NCBI RefSeq assembly: GCF_003052515.2
Contig: NZ_QARE02000002.1
Span: 1-64,000 of the forward strand
Source of the DNA: Pseudomonas sp. RIT409
Lineage (GTDB): Bacteria > Pseudomonadota > Gammaproteobacteria > Pseudomonadales > Pseudomonadaceae
Direction: 5' to 3'
DNA length: 64,000 nt
The number at the start of each line of letters is the position of its first letter. The first letter of the stretch is position 1. Shown one piece after another: positions 38,038 to 45,514 of this stretch. Below the pieces are notes generated by a model. It was given only the letters and a program-made list of their open reading frames with translations. It did not search any database and was not told the DNA's origin. The position numbers were made by a program, and so were the translations under genes.

Positions 38038-38922
38038 TCACAGCACATAGACGAAGACGAACAGACCCACCCACACCACATCCACGAAATGCCAGTACCA
38101 ACTCGCCGCTTCAAAGCCGAATTGGTGCTGGGCGTCAAAATGTCCCCGCACGATCCTCATCAGCATCACGAACAGAATGACCGTGCCTATGGTCACGTGA
38201 GCACCGTGGAACCCGGTCAGTATGAAGAACGTGGCACCATAGATGCCCGAGCCCAGGGTCAGACCCAGCTCTGTATAAGCCTCGTGGTATTCGAAGGCCT
38301 GCAGCGTGAGAAACGCGAGGCCCAAAAGGATCGTCAGCGCCAGCCAGCCTTTGAGCGCGCTCCGGTGCCCACGCTTCAACGCATGATGGGCAAGGGTCAG
38401 GGTGACGCTGGAACTGACCAGCAGAACGGTGTTGATGAGCGGTAGGTGCCAGGGATCGATAACCGCCTTTGGCGGGGGAAACAGGGTGGGGTCCGGGGTC
38501 TGCAGCAACGGCCAGGTGTTCTGGAACGTGGGCCAGAGCATATGGGCAACGGCCTTGGTGCCTTCTCCGCCCAAGGCGGGCAAGCTGATGTGACGGACGT
38601 AGAACAGTGCCCCGAAGAATGCGACGAAGAACATCACTTCCGAAAAGATGAACCATCCCATGCCCCAGCGAAACGAGCGATTCAGCTGAGCGCTGTACAG
38701 CCCAGCCCGGCCTTCCCGCACGACCGCCCCGAACCAGCCAAACATCATGTAGGCCATCATCAGTACGCCCACGCAGAAAATCAGGGCGCCATGGGTGTCG
38801 CGACCGGCTCTCAAGCCCACCAGCCAATTGCCCAGGCCGTAAAGGGTGACCAGCATGCCGACGGTGGCAATGATCGGCCATTTGCTCTGCGCCGGCACGT
38901 AGTAGTGTTCATGAGTGGCCAT
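38038..38922 (-). CDS. coxC: Cytochrome c oxidase subunit III
   Basis: This 294-residue protein has the seven-helix subunit III fold, with FGWFGAVVREGRAG, FRWGMGWFIFSEVMFFVAFF and the C-terminal EAASWYWHFVDVVWVGLF signatures. Subunit III stabilises the core of aa3-type oxidase. It follows ctaG by 17 bases in the same transcript. Confidence 0.94.
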   Translation of the reverse strand: MATHEHYYVPAQSKWPIIATVGMLVTLYGLGNWLVGLRAGRDTHGALIFCVGVLMMAYMMFGWFGAVVREGRAGLYSAQLNRSFRWGMGWFIFSEVMFFVAFFGALFYVRHISLPALGGEGTKAVAHMLWPTFQNTWPLLQTPDPTLFPPPKAVIDPWHLPLINTVLLVSSSVTLTLAHHALKRGHRSALKGWLALTILLGLAFLTLQAFEYHEAYTELGLTLGSGIYGATFFILTGFHGAHVTIGTVILFVMLMRIVRGHFDAQHQFGFEAASWYWHFVDVVWVGLFVFVYVL

Positions 38923-38939
38923 CTCTAACCTCCTCGGTT

Positions 38940-39503
38940 CTAACCGCCGTGAGCCGCTACGGGGCCCACTGACGGCGGCAAGCGCGCGGTGACATCAAAC
39001 AGCGTGTAGGCCAGTGTCAGGTGCTTGACGTCGCCGGGCAGCTCTCGATCGACGATGAAGCGCACCGGCATTTCGATACGCTCCCCCGGTTGCAGCCTTT
39101 GCTGGGTAAAACAAAAACATTCGGTCTTGTGGAAATAGGCTGCCGCCGTGCTCGGCGCGATGCTCGGTACGGCCTGGGCAGTCATGACCCTATCAGTGGG
39201 GTTTTCGGCCACGAAACGCATTTCGCTGACCGCGCCGGGATGCACCACGATTTCAGCCGCCACGGGATAAAAACCCCACACCATGTCCGCATGATTGGTC
39301 GCGACAAATTGCACTCGCACCTGACGGCTTTCGTCGACCTGTTGCGTCTCACGGTAGGGATCGCCGGTCTTACCGTTGATACCCAACGCCTTGCACATCA
39401 CGTCATACAGCGGCACCAGGGCAAAACCGAAAGCGAACATAGCCACCACCAGCATCAGGAGGCGGGTCACCAGTCGCCGATTGGCGCGCTGTGCGTCGTC
39501 CAT
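38940..39503 (-). CDS. ctaG: Cytochrome c oxidase assembly protein CtaG (COX11)
   Basis: This 187-residue copper chaperone has one N-terminal membrane helix and a periplasmic immunoglobulin-like domain. The copper-binding motif is C129-F-C131-F in KTECFCFTQQ, and a further conserved cysteine is C37 near the membrane (VMCKALGINGKTG). It supplies CuB to subunit I. It begins immediately after the subunit I stop codon. Confidence 0.94.
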   Translation of the reverse strand: MDDAQRANRRLVTRLLMLVVAMFAFGFALVPLYDVMCKALGINGKTGDPYRETQQVDESRQVRVQFVATNHADMVWGFYPVAAEIVVHPGAVSEMRFVAENPTDRVMTAQAVPSIAPSTAAAYFHKTECFCFTQQRLQPGERIEMPVRFIVDRELPGDVKHLTLAYTLFDVTARLPPSVGPVAAHGG

Positions 39504-41090
39504 CTACTTCACCTCCGGCGGCGTCACGAACGTGTGGTAGGGCGCAGGCGAGGGCACCGTCCATTCCAGACCATCGGCACCATCCCAAGGCTTGGCTGGG
39601 GCAGGGGGCCCGCCCCGTATGGTTTTGATGACGATGAAGAGAAAGAAGATCTGCGTGGCTCCGAACGTGAACGCGCCGATCGACGAAACCATGTTGAAAT
39701 CGGCGAATTGCAGGTTGTAGTCCGGTACTCGCCGCGGCATGCCGGCCAGCCCCACGAAATGCATGGGGAAGAACGCCATGTTCATCCCGACGAACGACAG
39801 CCAGAAATGCAACTTGCCCAAGGTTTCGTCGTACATGTGGCCGGTCCACTTCGGCAGCCAGTAATAGGCGGACGCAAAAATGCCGAAGATCGCACCGGGC
39901 ACCAGTACGTAGTGAAAATGAGCGACGACGAAATAGGTGTCCTGATACTGAAAGTCGGCAGGTGCTATCGCCAGCATCAGCCCGGAAAAACCGCCGATGG
40001 TGAACAGGATCACGAACGCCACCGCGAACAGCATCGGCGTCTCGAAGGTCAGTTCGCCCTGCCACAGGGTACTGACCCAATTGAACACCTTCACCCCAGT
40101 GGGCACGGCAATCAGCATTGTCGCGTACATGAAGAACAGCTCGCCCACCAGTGGGATGCCCACCACGAACATGTGATGCGCCCAGACGACGAACGACAGC
40201 ACCGCAATGGCTGCGGTGGCGTAAACCATGGATGTGTAGCCGAACAGCGGCTTGCGCGAGAACGCGGGGATGATCGAACTGACCGCGCCGAAGGCCGGCA
40301 GGATCATGATGTACACCTCGGGATGACCGAAAAACCAGAAAACATGCTGGAACAGCACGGGATCCCCGCCGCCTGCCGCGCTGAAGAAGCTGGTATGGAA
40401 GTGGATGTCCATCAGCATCATGGTCACGCAGCCGGCCAGCACCGGCATGACGGCGATCAGCAGAAAGGCGGTGATCAACCAGGTCCAGACGAACAGCGGC
40501 ATTTTCATCAGGGTCATGCCAGGGGCGCGCAAGTTGAGGATGGTCGCGATAACGTTGATCGCACCCATGATCGAACTGATGCCCATCAGGTGTATGGCGA
40601 AAATGAAGTAGGTGACGCTTTCCGGGGCGTATGTCGTAGACAACGGCGCGTAGAACGTCCAGCCGAAGTTAGGGCCGCCACCGGGTGTGAAAAGCGTCGA
40701 AACCAGTAACAGGAAGGCCGCGGGCAGCAGCCAGAAACTGAAATTGTTCATGCGCGGCAAGGCCATGTCCGGCGCGCCGATCATCAACGGGATCATCCAG
40801 TTCGCCAGCCCCACGAATGCCGGCATCACAGCGCCGAACACCATGACCAAACCGTGCATGGTGGTCATTTGGTTAAAAAAGGCAGGTTCGACAATCTGCA
40901 GGCCCGGCTGAAACAGTTCGGCCCTGATCACCATCGCAAACGAGCCGCCCAGCAGGAACATGCAGAAGCTGAACCAGAGGTACAGTGTGCCGATGTCCTT
41001 GTGGTTGGTGGTCAGCAGCCATCGCATGAGGCCCTTGGCAGGACCGTGGGCATGGTCCGCCTGACCTGGGTCGTCAATCACTGCACTCAT
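39504..41090 (-). CDS. coxA: Cytochrome c oxidase subunit I (aa3 type)
   Basis: This 528-residue heme-copper oxidase subunit holds low-spin heme a and the heme a3-CuB centre. Ligand histidines are visible: MTTMHGLVMVF, WFFGHPEVYIMI (His-Tyr cross-link), VWAHHMFVVG (two CuB histidines) and VVAHFHYVLVPG (heme a3 and heme a). PTGVKVFNW belongs to the K channel. The ATG at 41090 is selected for the AGGAGACAGG ribosome site; an upstream in-frame ATG at 41123 lacks one. Both CuB and heme sites are intact despite the missing heme O synthase gene nearby. Confidence 0.95.
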   Translation of the reverse strand: MSAVIDDPGQADHAHGPAKGLMRWLLTTNHKDIGTLYLWFSFCMFLLGGSFAMVIRAELFQPGLQIVEPAFFNQMTTMHGLVMVFGAVMPAFVGLANWMIPLMIGAPDMALPRMNNFSFWLLPAAFLLLVSTLFTPGGGPNFGWTFYAPLSTTYAPESVTYFIFAIHLMGISSIMGAINVIATILNLRAPGMTLMKMPLFVWTWLITAFLLIAVMPVLAGCVTMMLMDIHFHTSFFSAAGGGDPVLFQHVFWFFGHPEVYIMILPAFGAVSSIIPAFSRKPLFGYTSMVYATAAIAVLSFVVWAHHMFVVGIPLVGELFFMYATMLIAVPTGVKVFNWVSTLWQGELTFETPMLFAVAFVILFTIGGFSGLMLAIAPADFQYQDTYFVVAHFHYVLVPGAIFGIFASAYYWLPKWTGHMYDETLGKLHFWLSFVGMNMAFFPMHFVGLAGMPRRVPDYNLQFADFNMVSSIGAFTFGATQIFFLFIVIKTIRGGPPAPAKPWDGADGLEWTVPSPAPYHTFVTPPEVK

Positions 41091-41153
41091 GTCCTGTCTC
41101 CTGCGAAACATTGACGGAAGCAACCATAGGTCTACTCGCAGCGAAGGGGCCGT

Positions 41154-42281
41154 TCATTTGGCCACCGCCTGTTTGAGCGCCAGCACATCCTTGGGTGTGA
41201 CCATGTCGCCCTTGTCGTTGCCCCACGCGTTGCGCTCATAGGTGACGACGGCGGCGATGTCGACTTCTGACAGTTGTTTGCCGAACGCCGCCATGGCCGT
41301 GCCCGGCCGCCCGTTGAACACCGTGTTGAGGTGCTCTTCTCGCGAACCCATAACTGTCTTCGAGCCTTTGAGCGCTGGGAACATGGGTGGCAAACCCTGA
41401 CCTTCAGCCTGATGACAGGCCACGCAGGTGGTGTGGTAGACCTTGTCGCCCTGCGCGACCAACGCTTCGAGGGTCCAGTCTTTGCTGGTCAATTCCTTGA
41501 GTTTGGCGACCTCCTGTTTGCGCTCGGCCAACCAGGTGTCGTAATCGGCTTGGGGCCTGGCATCGACCACAATGGGCATGAAACCGTGATCTTTTCCGCA
41601 CAGCTCCGCGCATTGCCCGCGATAAATGCCGGGCTTCTCGATACGGGTCCAGGCCTCGTTGACGAACCCGGGAATGGCATCCCGCTTCACCGCAAAGGCG
41701 GGCACCCACCAGGAGTGGATGACATCGGCCGAGGTCACCAGAAAGCGAATCTTGACGCCCACCGGGACCACCAGCGGCTGGTCGACCTCCAATAGGTAAT
41801 GCTCGCTTTTGGGGTCCTTGTTGTGGATCTGGTCTTGTGGCGTGGCCAGGTTGCTGAAGAATTCGACGTCCTGGCCCAGGTACTTGTAATTCCATTTCCA
41901 CTGGTAGCCGGTGATCTGGATGTCCAGCCCCGACTCGCTGCTGTCATACATCTCAATGAGTGTTTTGGTCGCAGGAATTGCCATGACAACGAGGATAAGC
42001 AACGGTACCAGCGTCCAGAGAATTTCGACCGGCGTGCTTTCGTGGAACCTGGCGGCGACCTGACCGGTGGAGCGGCGGTGGATGATCATCGACCAGAACA
42101 TCGCGCCGAAAACGATGACGCCGATCACGACACAGATCCAGAAGATGGTCATGTGCAGGTTGAAGACTTTATGACTGACCTCGGTCGCTCCAGGCGCCAT
42201 ATTCGTGGTCCAGGCAGCGTGCACCGGACTGAATACCGACCACAGCAGGGGCGCCATCCAGACGTGTGGATGTCGCATCAT
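41154..42281 (-). CDS. coxB: Cytochrome c oxidase subunit II with fused cytochrome c domain
   Basis: This 375-residue protein has a signal peptide, two membrane helices (about 45-65 and 90-110), the CuA cupredoxin domain (HSWWVPAF, then CAELCGKDHGFM with the copper ligands) and a C-terminal cytochrome c domain with CVACH and the axial methionine region MFPALKGSKTVMGS. This is the caa3-like arrangement common in Pseudomonas, accepting electrons from periplasmic cytochromes such as c4. It is the first gene of the oxidase transcript. Confidence 0.94.
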   Translation of the reverse strand: MMRHPHVWMAPLLWSVFSPVHAAWTTNMAPGATEVSHKVFNLHMTIFWICVVIGVIVFGAMFWSMIIHRRSTGQVAARFHESTPVEILWTLVPLLILVVMAIPATKTLIEMYDSSESGLDIQITGYQWKWNYKYLGQDVEFFSNLATPQDQIHNKDPKSEHYLLEVDQPLVVPVGVKIRFLVTSADVIHSWWVPAFAVKRDAIPGFVNEAWTRIEKPGIYRGQCAELCGKDHGFMPIVVDARPQADYDTWLAERKQEVAKLKELTSKDWTLEALVAQGDKVYHTTCVACHQAEGQGLPPMFPALKGSKTVMGSREEHLNTVFNGRPGTAMAAFGKQLSEVDIAAVVTYERNAWGNDKGDMVTPKDVLALKQAVAK

Positions 42282-42686
42282 TGCGGTTCCCTCAGTTCTT
42301 CTTGTTGACCAGAAATCCTGTCAGGCGCAAACGTTGCCGAGCACAAGGTTTGACGTTTGCCTGTGCGGGCGAGGGAGCGGTCAACACAAGAATCCAAAGG
42401 ACCGGGGCCAGGCCTGCTTCACGTTCCAACGCTATCAAGCGAGCTCATCACAGAACCGAGTATAGACACCCCAAGAGGGCGCGCCGGGGTGGAAGACCGT
42501 TGTAAGCCAGCGATACCTTGGGCGCTTAGCGAAAAAAAACGGCCTGACTGGGCATAAAGTGGCTTTTTAATAGCAGACGCACATAACCCTGAATCTGTTA
42601 TGACAATTACGTCTCAGTGCCGTTAATAAGCCAGCTAACGTATGACTTCCGTATAATCTTCGCTGTTATTTACCCATGGAGCCTTC
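42282..42686. other. 405-base divergent region upstream of coxB
   Basis: This region separates coxB from a divergent gene and must contain both promoters. AT-rich sequence clusters at about 42520-42670 (TATGACTTCCGTATAATC near 42640-42657 looks like a sigma-70 -10 region for the rightward gene). No ORF with a ribosome site, no terminator and no RNA family was recognised. Confidence 0.5.
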
Positions 42687-43337
42687 ATGAAGACCGCCGC
42701 ATTGCGCGAGCAGATCATCCAAGCACGGCAACACGAGACCCAGACTGGCCAGCTTCTGCGCCAACTCGAGTTACAACTTCCCCATCTGCACCCAGCCATC
42801 CATGTACCTGATGTCGACGCGCCAGGCGTATTGGCGCGCTTCGTCCTCGCCTATATCGAACAGGTTCCGGACCTGTTGGACGCAGCCCATGACGTGGCGC
42901 TGCAGGCTGGCATCGAGGGCCAGATCAAGCCGGTTCTGAAAATCGCCGAACAATTCTTCAGCGCCCCCCCGGCCATCATGGACGGCCATGAAGGGCTCGA
43001 CAGCCTGCTGGACGAAGCCTACCTGGCGCATCGCCTGGTCGAGGAAGTGAATGACCTGTACATCGTGCATTTCGCCCAACCGCTGATTCCGGTGAACACC
43101 ACCGTCGCCAGCGTCATCGCTCATCAGCTGATCGGCGAAGCGTTTGCGAATCAGCTCGACGAGGTGGTGCACCACGCCATCGATCAGATGCTCAACGAAG
43201 ACAGCTTTTCACTGGAATCGGTTGAGGCCTACCGGGAAAAGCTGGCCAGCCCGGACACCGAAGCCGCCTGGAAGCGCTGGCCAAGCCTGTCGCGTCAGTT
43301 GGGCGTGGGGCTTGAGATGGAAGTGGCGAAGGACTGA
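42687..43337 (+). CDS. Conserved hypothetical protein, all-helical, 216 residues
   Basis: The protein appears soluble and almost entirely helical, with no signal peptide. Homologues sit beside coxB in Pseudomonas (PA0104 in PAO1 by position). I know no function. Recognisable segments are ARFVLAYIEQVPDLLDAAH and AHRLVEEVNDLYIVHF. The start at 42687 follows GGAGCC; an ATG 11 bases earlier opens only a five-codon frame. A perfect inverted repeat lies just past the stop. Confidence 0.75.
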   Translation: MKTAALREQIIQARQHETQTGQLLRQLELQLPHLHPAIHVPDVDAPGVLARFVLAYIEQVPDLLDAAHDVALQAGIEGQIKPVLKIAEQFFSAPPAIMDGHEGLDSLLDEAYLAHRLVEEVNDLYIVHFAQPLIPVNTTVASVIAHQLIGEAFANQLDEVVHHAIDQMLNEDSFSLESVEAYREKLASPDTEAAWKRWPSLSRQLGVGLEMEVAKD

Positions 43338-43350
43338 TTGCCATAGCCGC

Positions 43351-43382
43351 CAGACAGATCCGAACGTGCTCGGATCTGTCTG
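43351..43382. terminator. Perfect 13-bp inverted repeat, probable terminator
   Basis: CAGACAGATCCGA and TCGGATCTGTCTG pair perfectly over 13 bp around a 6-base loop, 14 bases after the stop of the preceding gene. The following bases (TGTCTCATAATTT) are only weakly T-rich, so it is either a bidirectional or inefficient terminator or a 3'-end stabiliser. Confidence 0.55.
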
Positions 43383-43506
43383 TGTCTCATAATTTGCAAA
43401 GCCTTATCGATTTCAAAGCGCGTAGTGCTGGGTTAAGAGTATGGGCGTCTGAATCAGACACTCATCCAAAGCGCAGGACGCGCTGTAAATCGAAAGGGAA
43501 TTCGCA

Positions 43507-45141
43507 ATGCATTACGCAAAAATGCTCATTGCCGTTGCCGCTATTACGGCTGGCAGCAGTGCAATGGCAAACAATCCGTTTGCCCACCCAGACAAGCCTT
43601 TCCACGAATACTCCTGGGTCAACACCCACAATTCTTACGAAAAGATCAATCAGAACATGCAAGGACTCCCACAGCAGATGCGGGGTGGCGTGCGCAGCTT
43701 CATGCTCGATCTTTATCACAATTCCAATTACCGGGAAGAAGAGCAGATCCGGATTTGCCATACGGCGTCATTCTGTTACGGCTCCTTCAGGAATCAGTTG
43801 GCGAATGAGTTCATTCCCTTTTTGAAGCAGAACCGCAACGAAGTGATTTCGATTTTCCTGGAATCTTACGTTGAACGCTCTCATCTGCAGACGCTGTTCA
43901 ACTCGGTGCCTGAAGTCGCGGAACTGACCTTCAACCCTAAAAATTTCAAGACCGACAACTGGCCACTCATGAGCCAGATCGTGGCGCAAAACAACCGGCT
44001 CATGCTTTTTACCAACAAGCGAACGCTGGCTGGCGACTACGCGGTCAACGGCAAGACCGTGACCGTATTGTTTGACAAGGACTGGGTCGCGCAAAATCAC
44101 TGGTCCACGCTGGGTGCAGCCGCCTCAAACATTGAAGCGGCACATAACTGGTCGTGCCCAAGTCGCTACGATGACACTCCGGTCACGGAATCTCGCGTCA
44201 ATGCAAACACGGGAAAATCCTGGAGCCGTCTGTTTCTGATGAATCAGTTTCATACTGCGACAAAAACTATTTCCGATTCCGCTGCGTATGACAACAACCT
44301 GACTTATCTCACCCGTCGCGTTAATAACTGCGGAAAAACTCCAAACTTCATCGCCATCGATAACTACCGAAACGGAGACACCTCGGCCTACACCAAGGCG
44401 CTAAGCCAAGGCGGCATTTATCTGTGGGAAGGTAACAACGCGGACCCCAGGCAGGACGCCGTCTGTGTCATTCCGCGCGCCCAGCGAACCCTCGAACTGC
44501 CGACTGCCGGTTGCGAAAATGATGAAGCCAGATCACTGTCCCTGTCGGGGATCGCCAAAGGTACACGCCTCTCTCTCTTCGACAGTCGCAGTGGCAGCCG
44601 CGAAGATGATCACATGATCATTGATGTCACGCGTGATATTGGTCTTCATGAACACGTGGTAGTGGGCTCGTTTGAGCAAAACTGGACGACGGATGCCTAC
44701 AAGGCAACGTATGTTCGTAATAATGGGTTGAACGGAAAAGTCTCACGCATTGAAGTCACGCAAACGCCGTTAGACTTTTCAGACGCCAGCATTGCGCTGT
44801 ATGAAGGCAACAATGCCAGCCAAAACCTGGACTGTACTATCCCCTTTGATCGTGCTTACACCATAAAAATGAAAAGCAACAGCTACGGCTGCTCCAATGA
44901 CGAAATACGCTCAGCGAAGATTCTCAAAGCTAAAAAGGGCGCCGAATTCTCATTGACCGGCCATCCCGAGGGGAGTTTTAAAGAAGGAAGGACAGTGGTC
45001 ACTGTCCGGCGCGACATTACATCGCCTGTCATCATAAGCAGCTTCAACCATTCTTATCAGGACGCCGATGTGCAAGTGACAAACCACAAGAAAGGCGTCG
45101 ATGGAAAGATTTCCTTTGGTTATATCAGTGGTGCTAAATAA
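43507..45141 (+). CDS. Secreted PI-PLC-like (X-domain) protein with duplicated C-terminal module
   Basis: This 544-residue protein has a signal peptide (cleavage about residue 21). Residues 35-310 resemble the phosphatidylinositol phospholipase C X domain: THNSY with H41/N42, GVRSFMLDLY with D68, and ICHTASF with H85 as second catalytic histidine. Residues about 317-430 and 433-541 are two copies of one module, each starting xxLYEGNNA or xxLWEGNNA and containing NDEARS or NDEIRS, which recalls beta-gamma-crystallin calcium loops. It probably acts on lipids outside the cell, but the substrate is unknown. Base composition is more AT-rich than its neighbours and the gene sits at a synteny break, both suggesting acquisition. 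Confidence 0.75.
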   Translation: MHYAKMLIAVAAITAGSSAMANNPFAHPDKPFHEYSWVNTHNSYEKINQNMQGLPQQMRGGVRSFMLDLYHNSNYREEEQIRICHTASFCYGSFRNQLANEFIPFLKQNRNEVISIFLESYVERSHLQTLFNSVPEVAELTFNPKNFKTDNWPLMSQIVAQNNRLMLFTNKRTLAGDYAVNGKTVTVLFDKDWVAQNHWSTLGAAASNIEAAHNWSCPSRYDDTPVTESRVNANTGKSWSRLFLMNQFHTATKTISDSAAYDNNLTYLTRRVNNCGKTPNFIAIDNYRNGDTSAYTKALSQGGIYLWEGNNADPRQDAVCVIPRAQRTLELPTAGCENDEARSLSLSGIAKGTRLSLFDSRSGSREDDHMIIDVTRDIGLHEHVVVGSFEQNWTTDAYKATYVRNNGLNGKVSRIEVTQTPLDFSDASIALYEGNNASQNLDCTIPFDRAYTIKMKSNSYGCSNDEIRSAKILKAKKGAEFSLTGHPEGSFKEGRTVVTVRRDITSPVIISSFNHSYQDADVQVTNHKKGVDGKISFGYISGAK

Positions 45142-45151
45142 GCCACCGTGC

Positions 45152-45191
45152 CCGGGCAAGGGATCGAAACATACGAACCCTTGCCCGGTTT
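45152..45191 (+). terminator. Rho-independent terminator after the PI-PLC-like gene
   Basis: An 11-bp perfect stem CCGGGCAAGGG/CCCTTGCCCGG encloses a 15-base loop and is followed by TTTCACT, 10 bases beyond the stop codon. Confidence 0.7.
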
Positions 45192-45226
45192 CACTCAAGG
45201 TGAGTGAGGCGAGTTGAAAGAGCCGG

Positions 45227-45514
45227 TCAGTTCGGATCAACCGGCTTCTTCAGTTTCGGATTGGGGAAGAACTGCACCCCTTGTACCTTGAGATTCGCCG
45301 GTTTGGTTTTCTCCTGATTGACCCGAGTCCCCAGCTCCTTGGGGATCGACTGGCCTTGTGCGTTGAGCGTGTCCGAATACCCGCAATGCACGCACTCGCG
45401 GTGCGGAACGTCGTCTTCGCTCCACATCATCAGCTTGTCAGGCTCGCTGCACGCCGGGCATACCGCCCCAGCGATGAAGCGTTTCTTGGTAATCACCTGC
45501 GGTGTATCGGTCAT
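45227..45514 (-). CDS. YheV-family putative zinc-ribbon protein
   Basis: This 95-residue protein has two CxxC pairs, CPAC and CVHC, spaced as a small zinc ribbon, within the YheV signature (KRFIAGAVCPACSEPDKLMMW, HRECVHCGYSD). The C-terminal half is basic and probably flexible. Its role is unknown. Its ATG overlaps the prlC stop (ATGA), so it is translated with oligopeptidase A, as in E. coli and other Pseudomonas. Confidence 0.9.
   Translation of the reverse strand: MTDTPQVITKKRFIAGAVCPACSEPDKLMMWSEDDVPHRECVHCGYSDTLNAQGQSIPKELGTRVNQEKTKPANLKVQGVQFFPNPKLKKPVDPN

Noticed and set aside
39021..40709. A 562-codon open frame antisense to oxidase subunit I and ctaG
   Set aside because: Its translation is histidine- and arginine-rich shadow sequence with no family features, while the minus-strand genes carry all heme and copper ligands.
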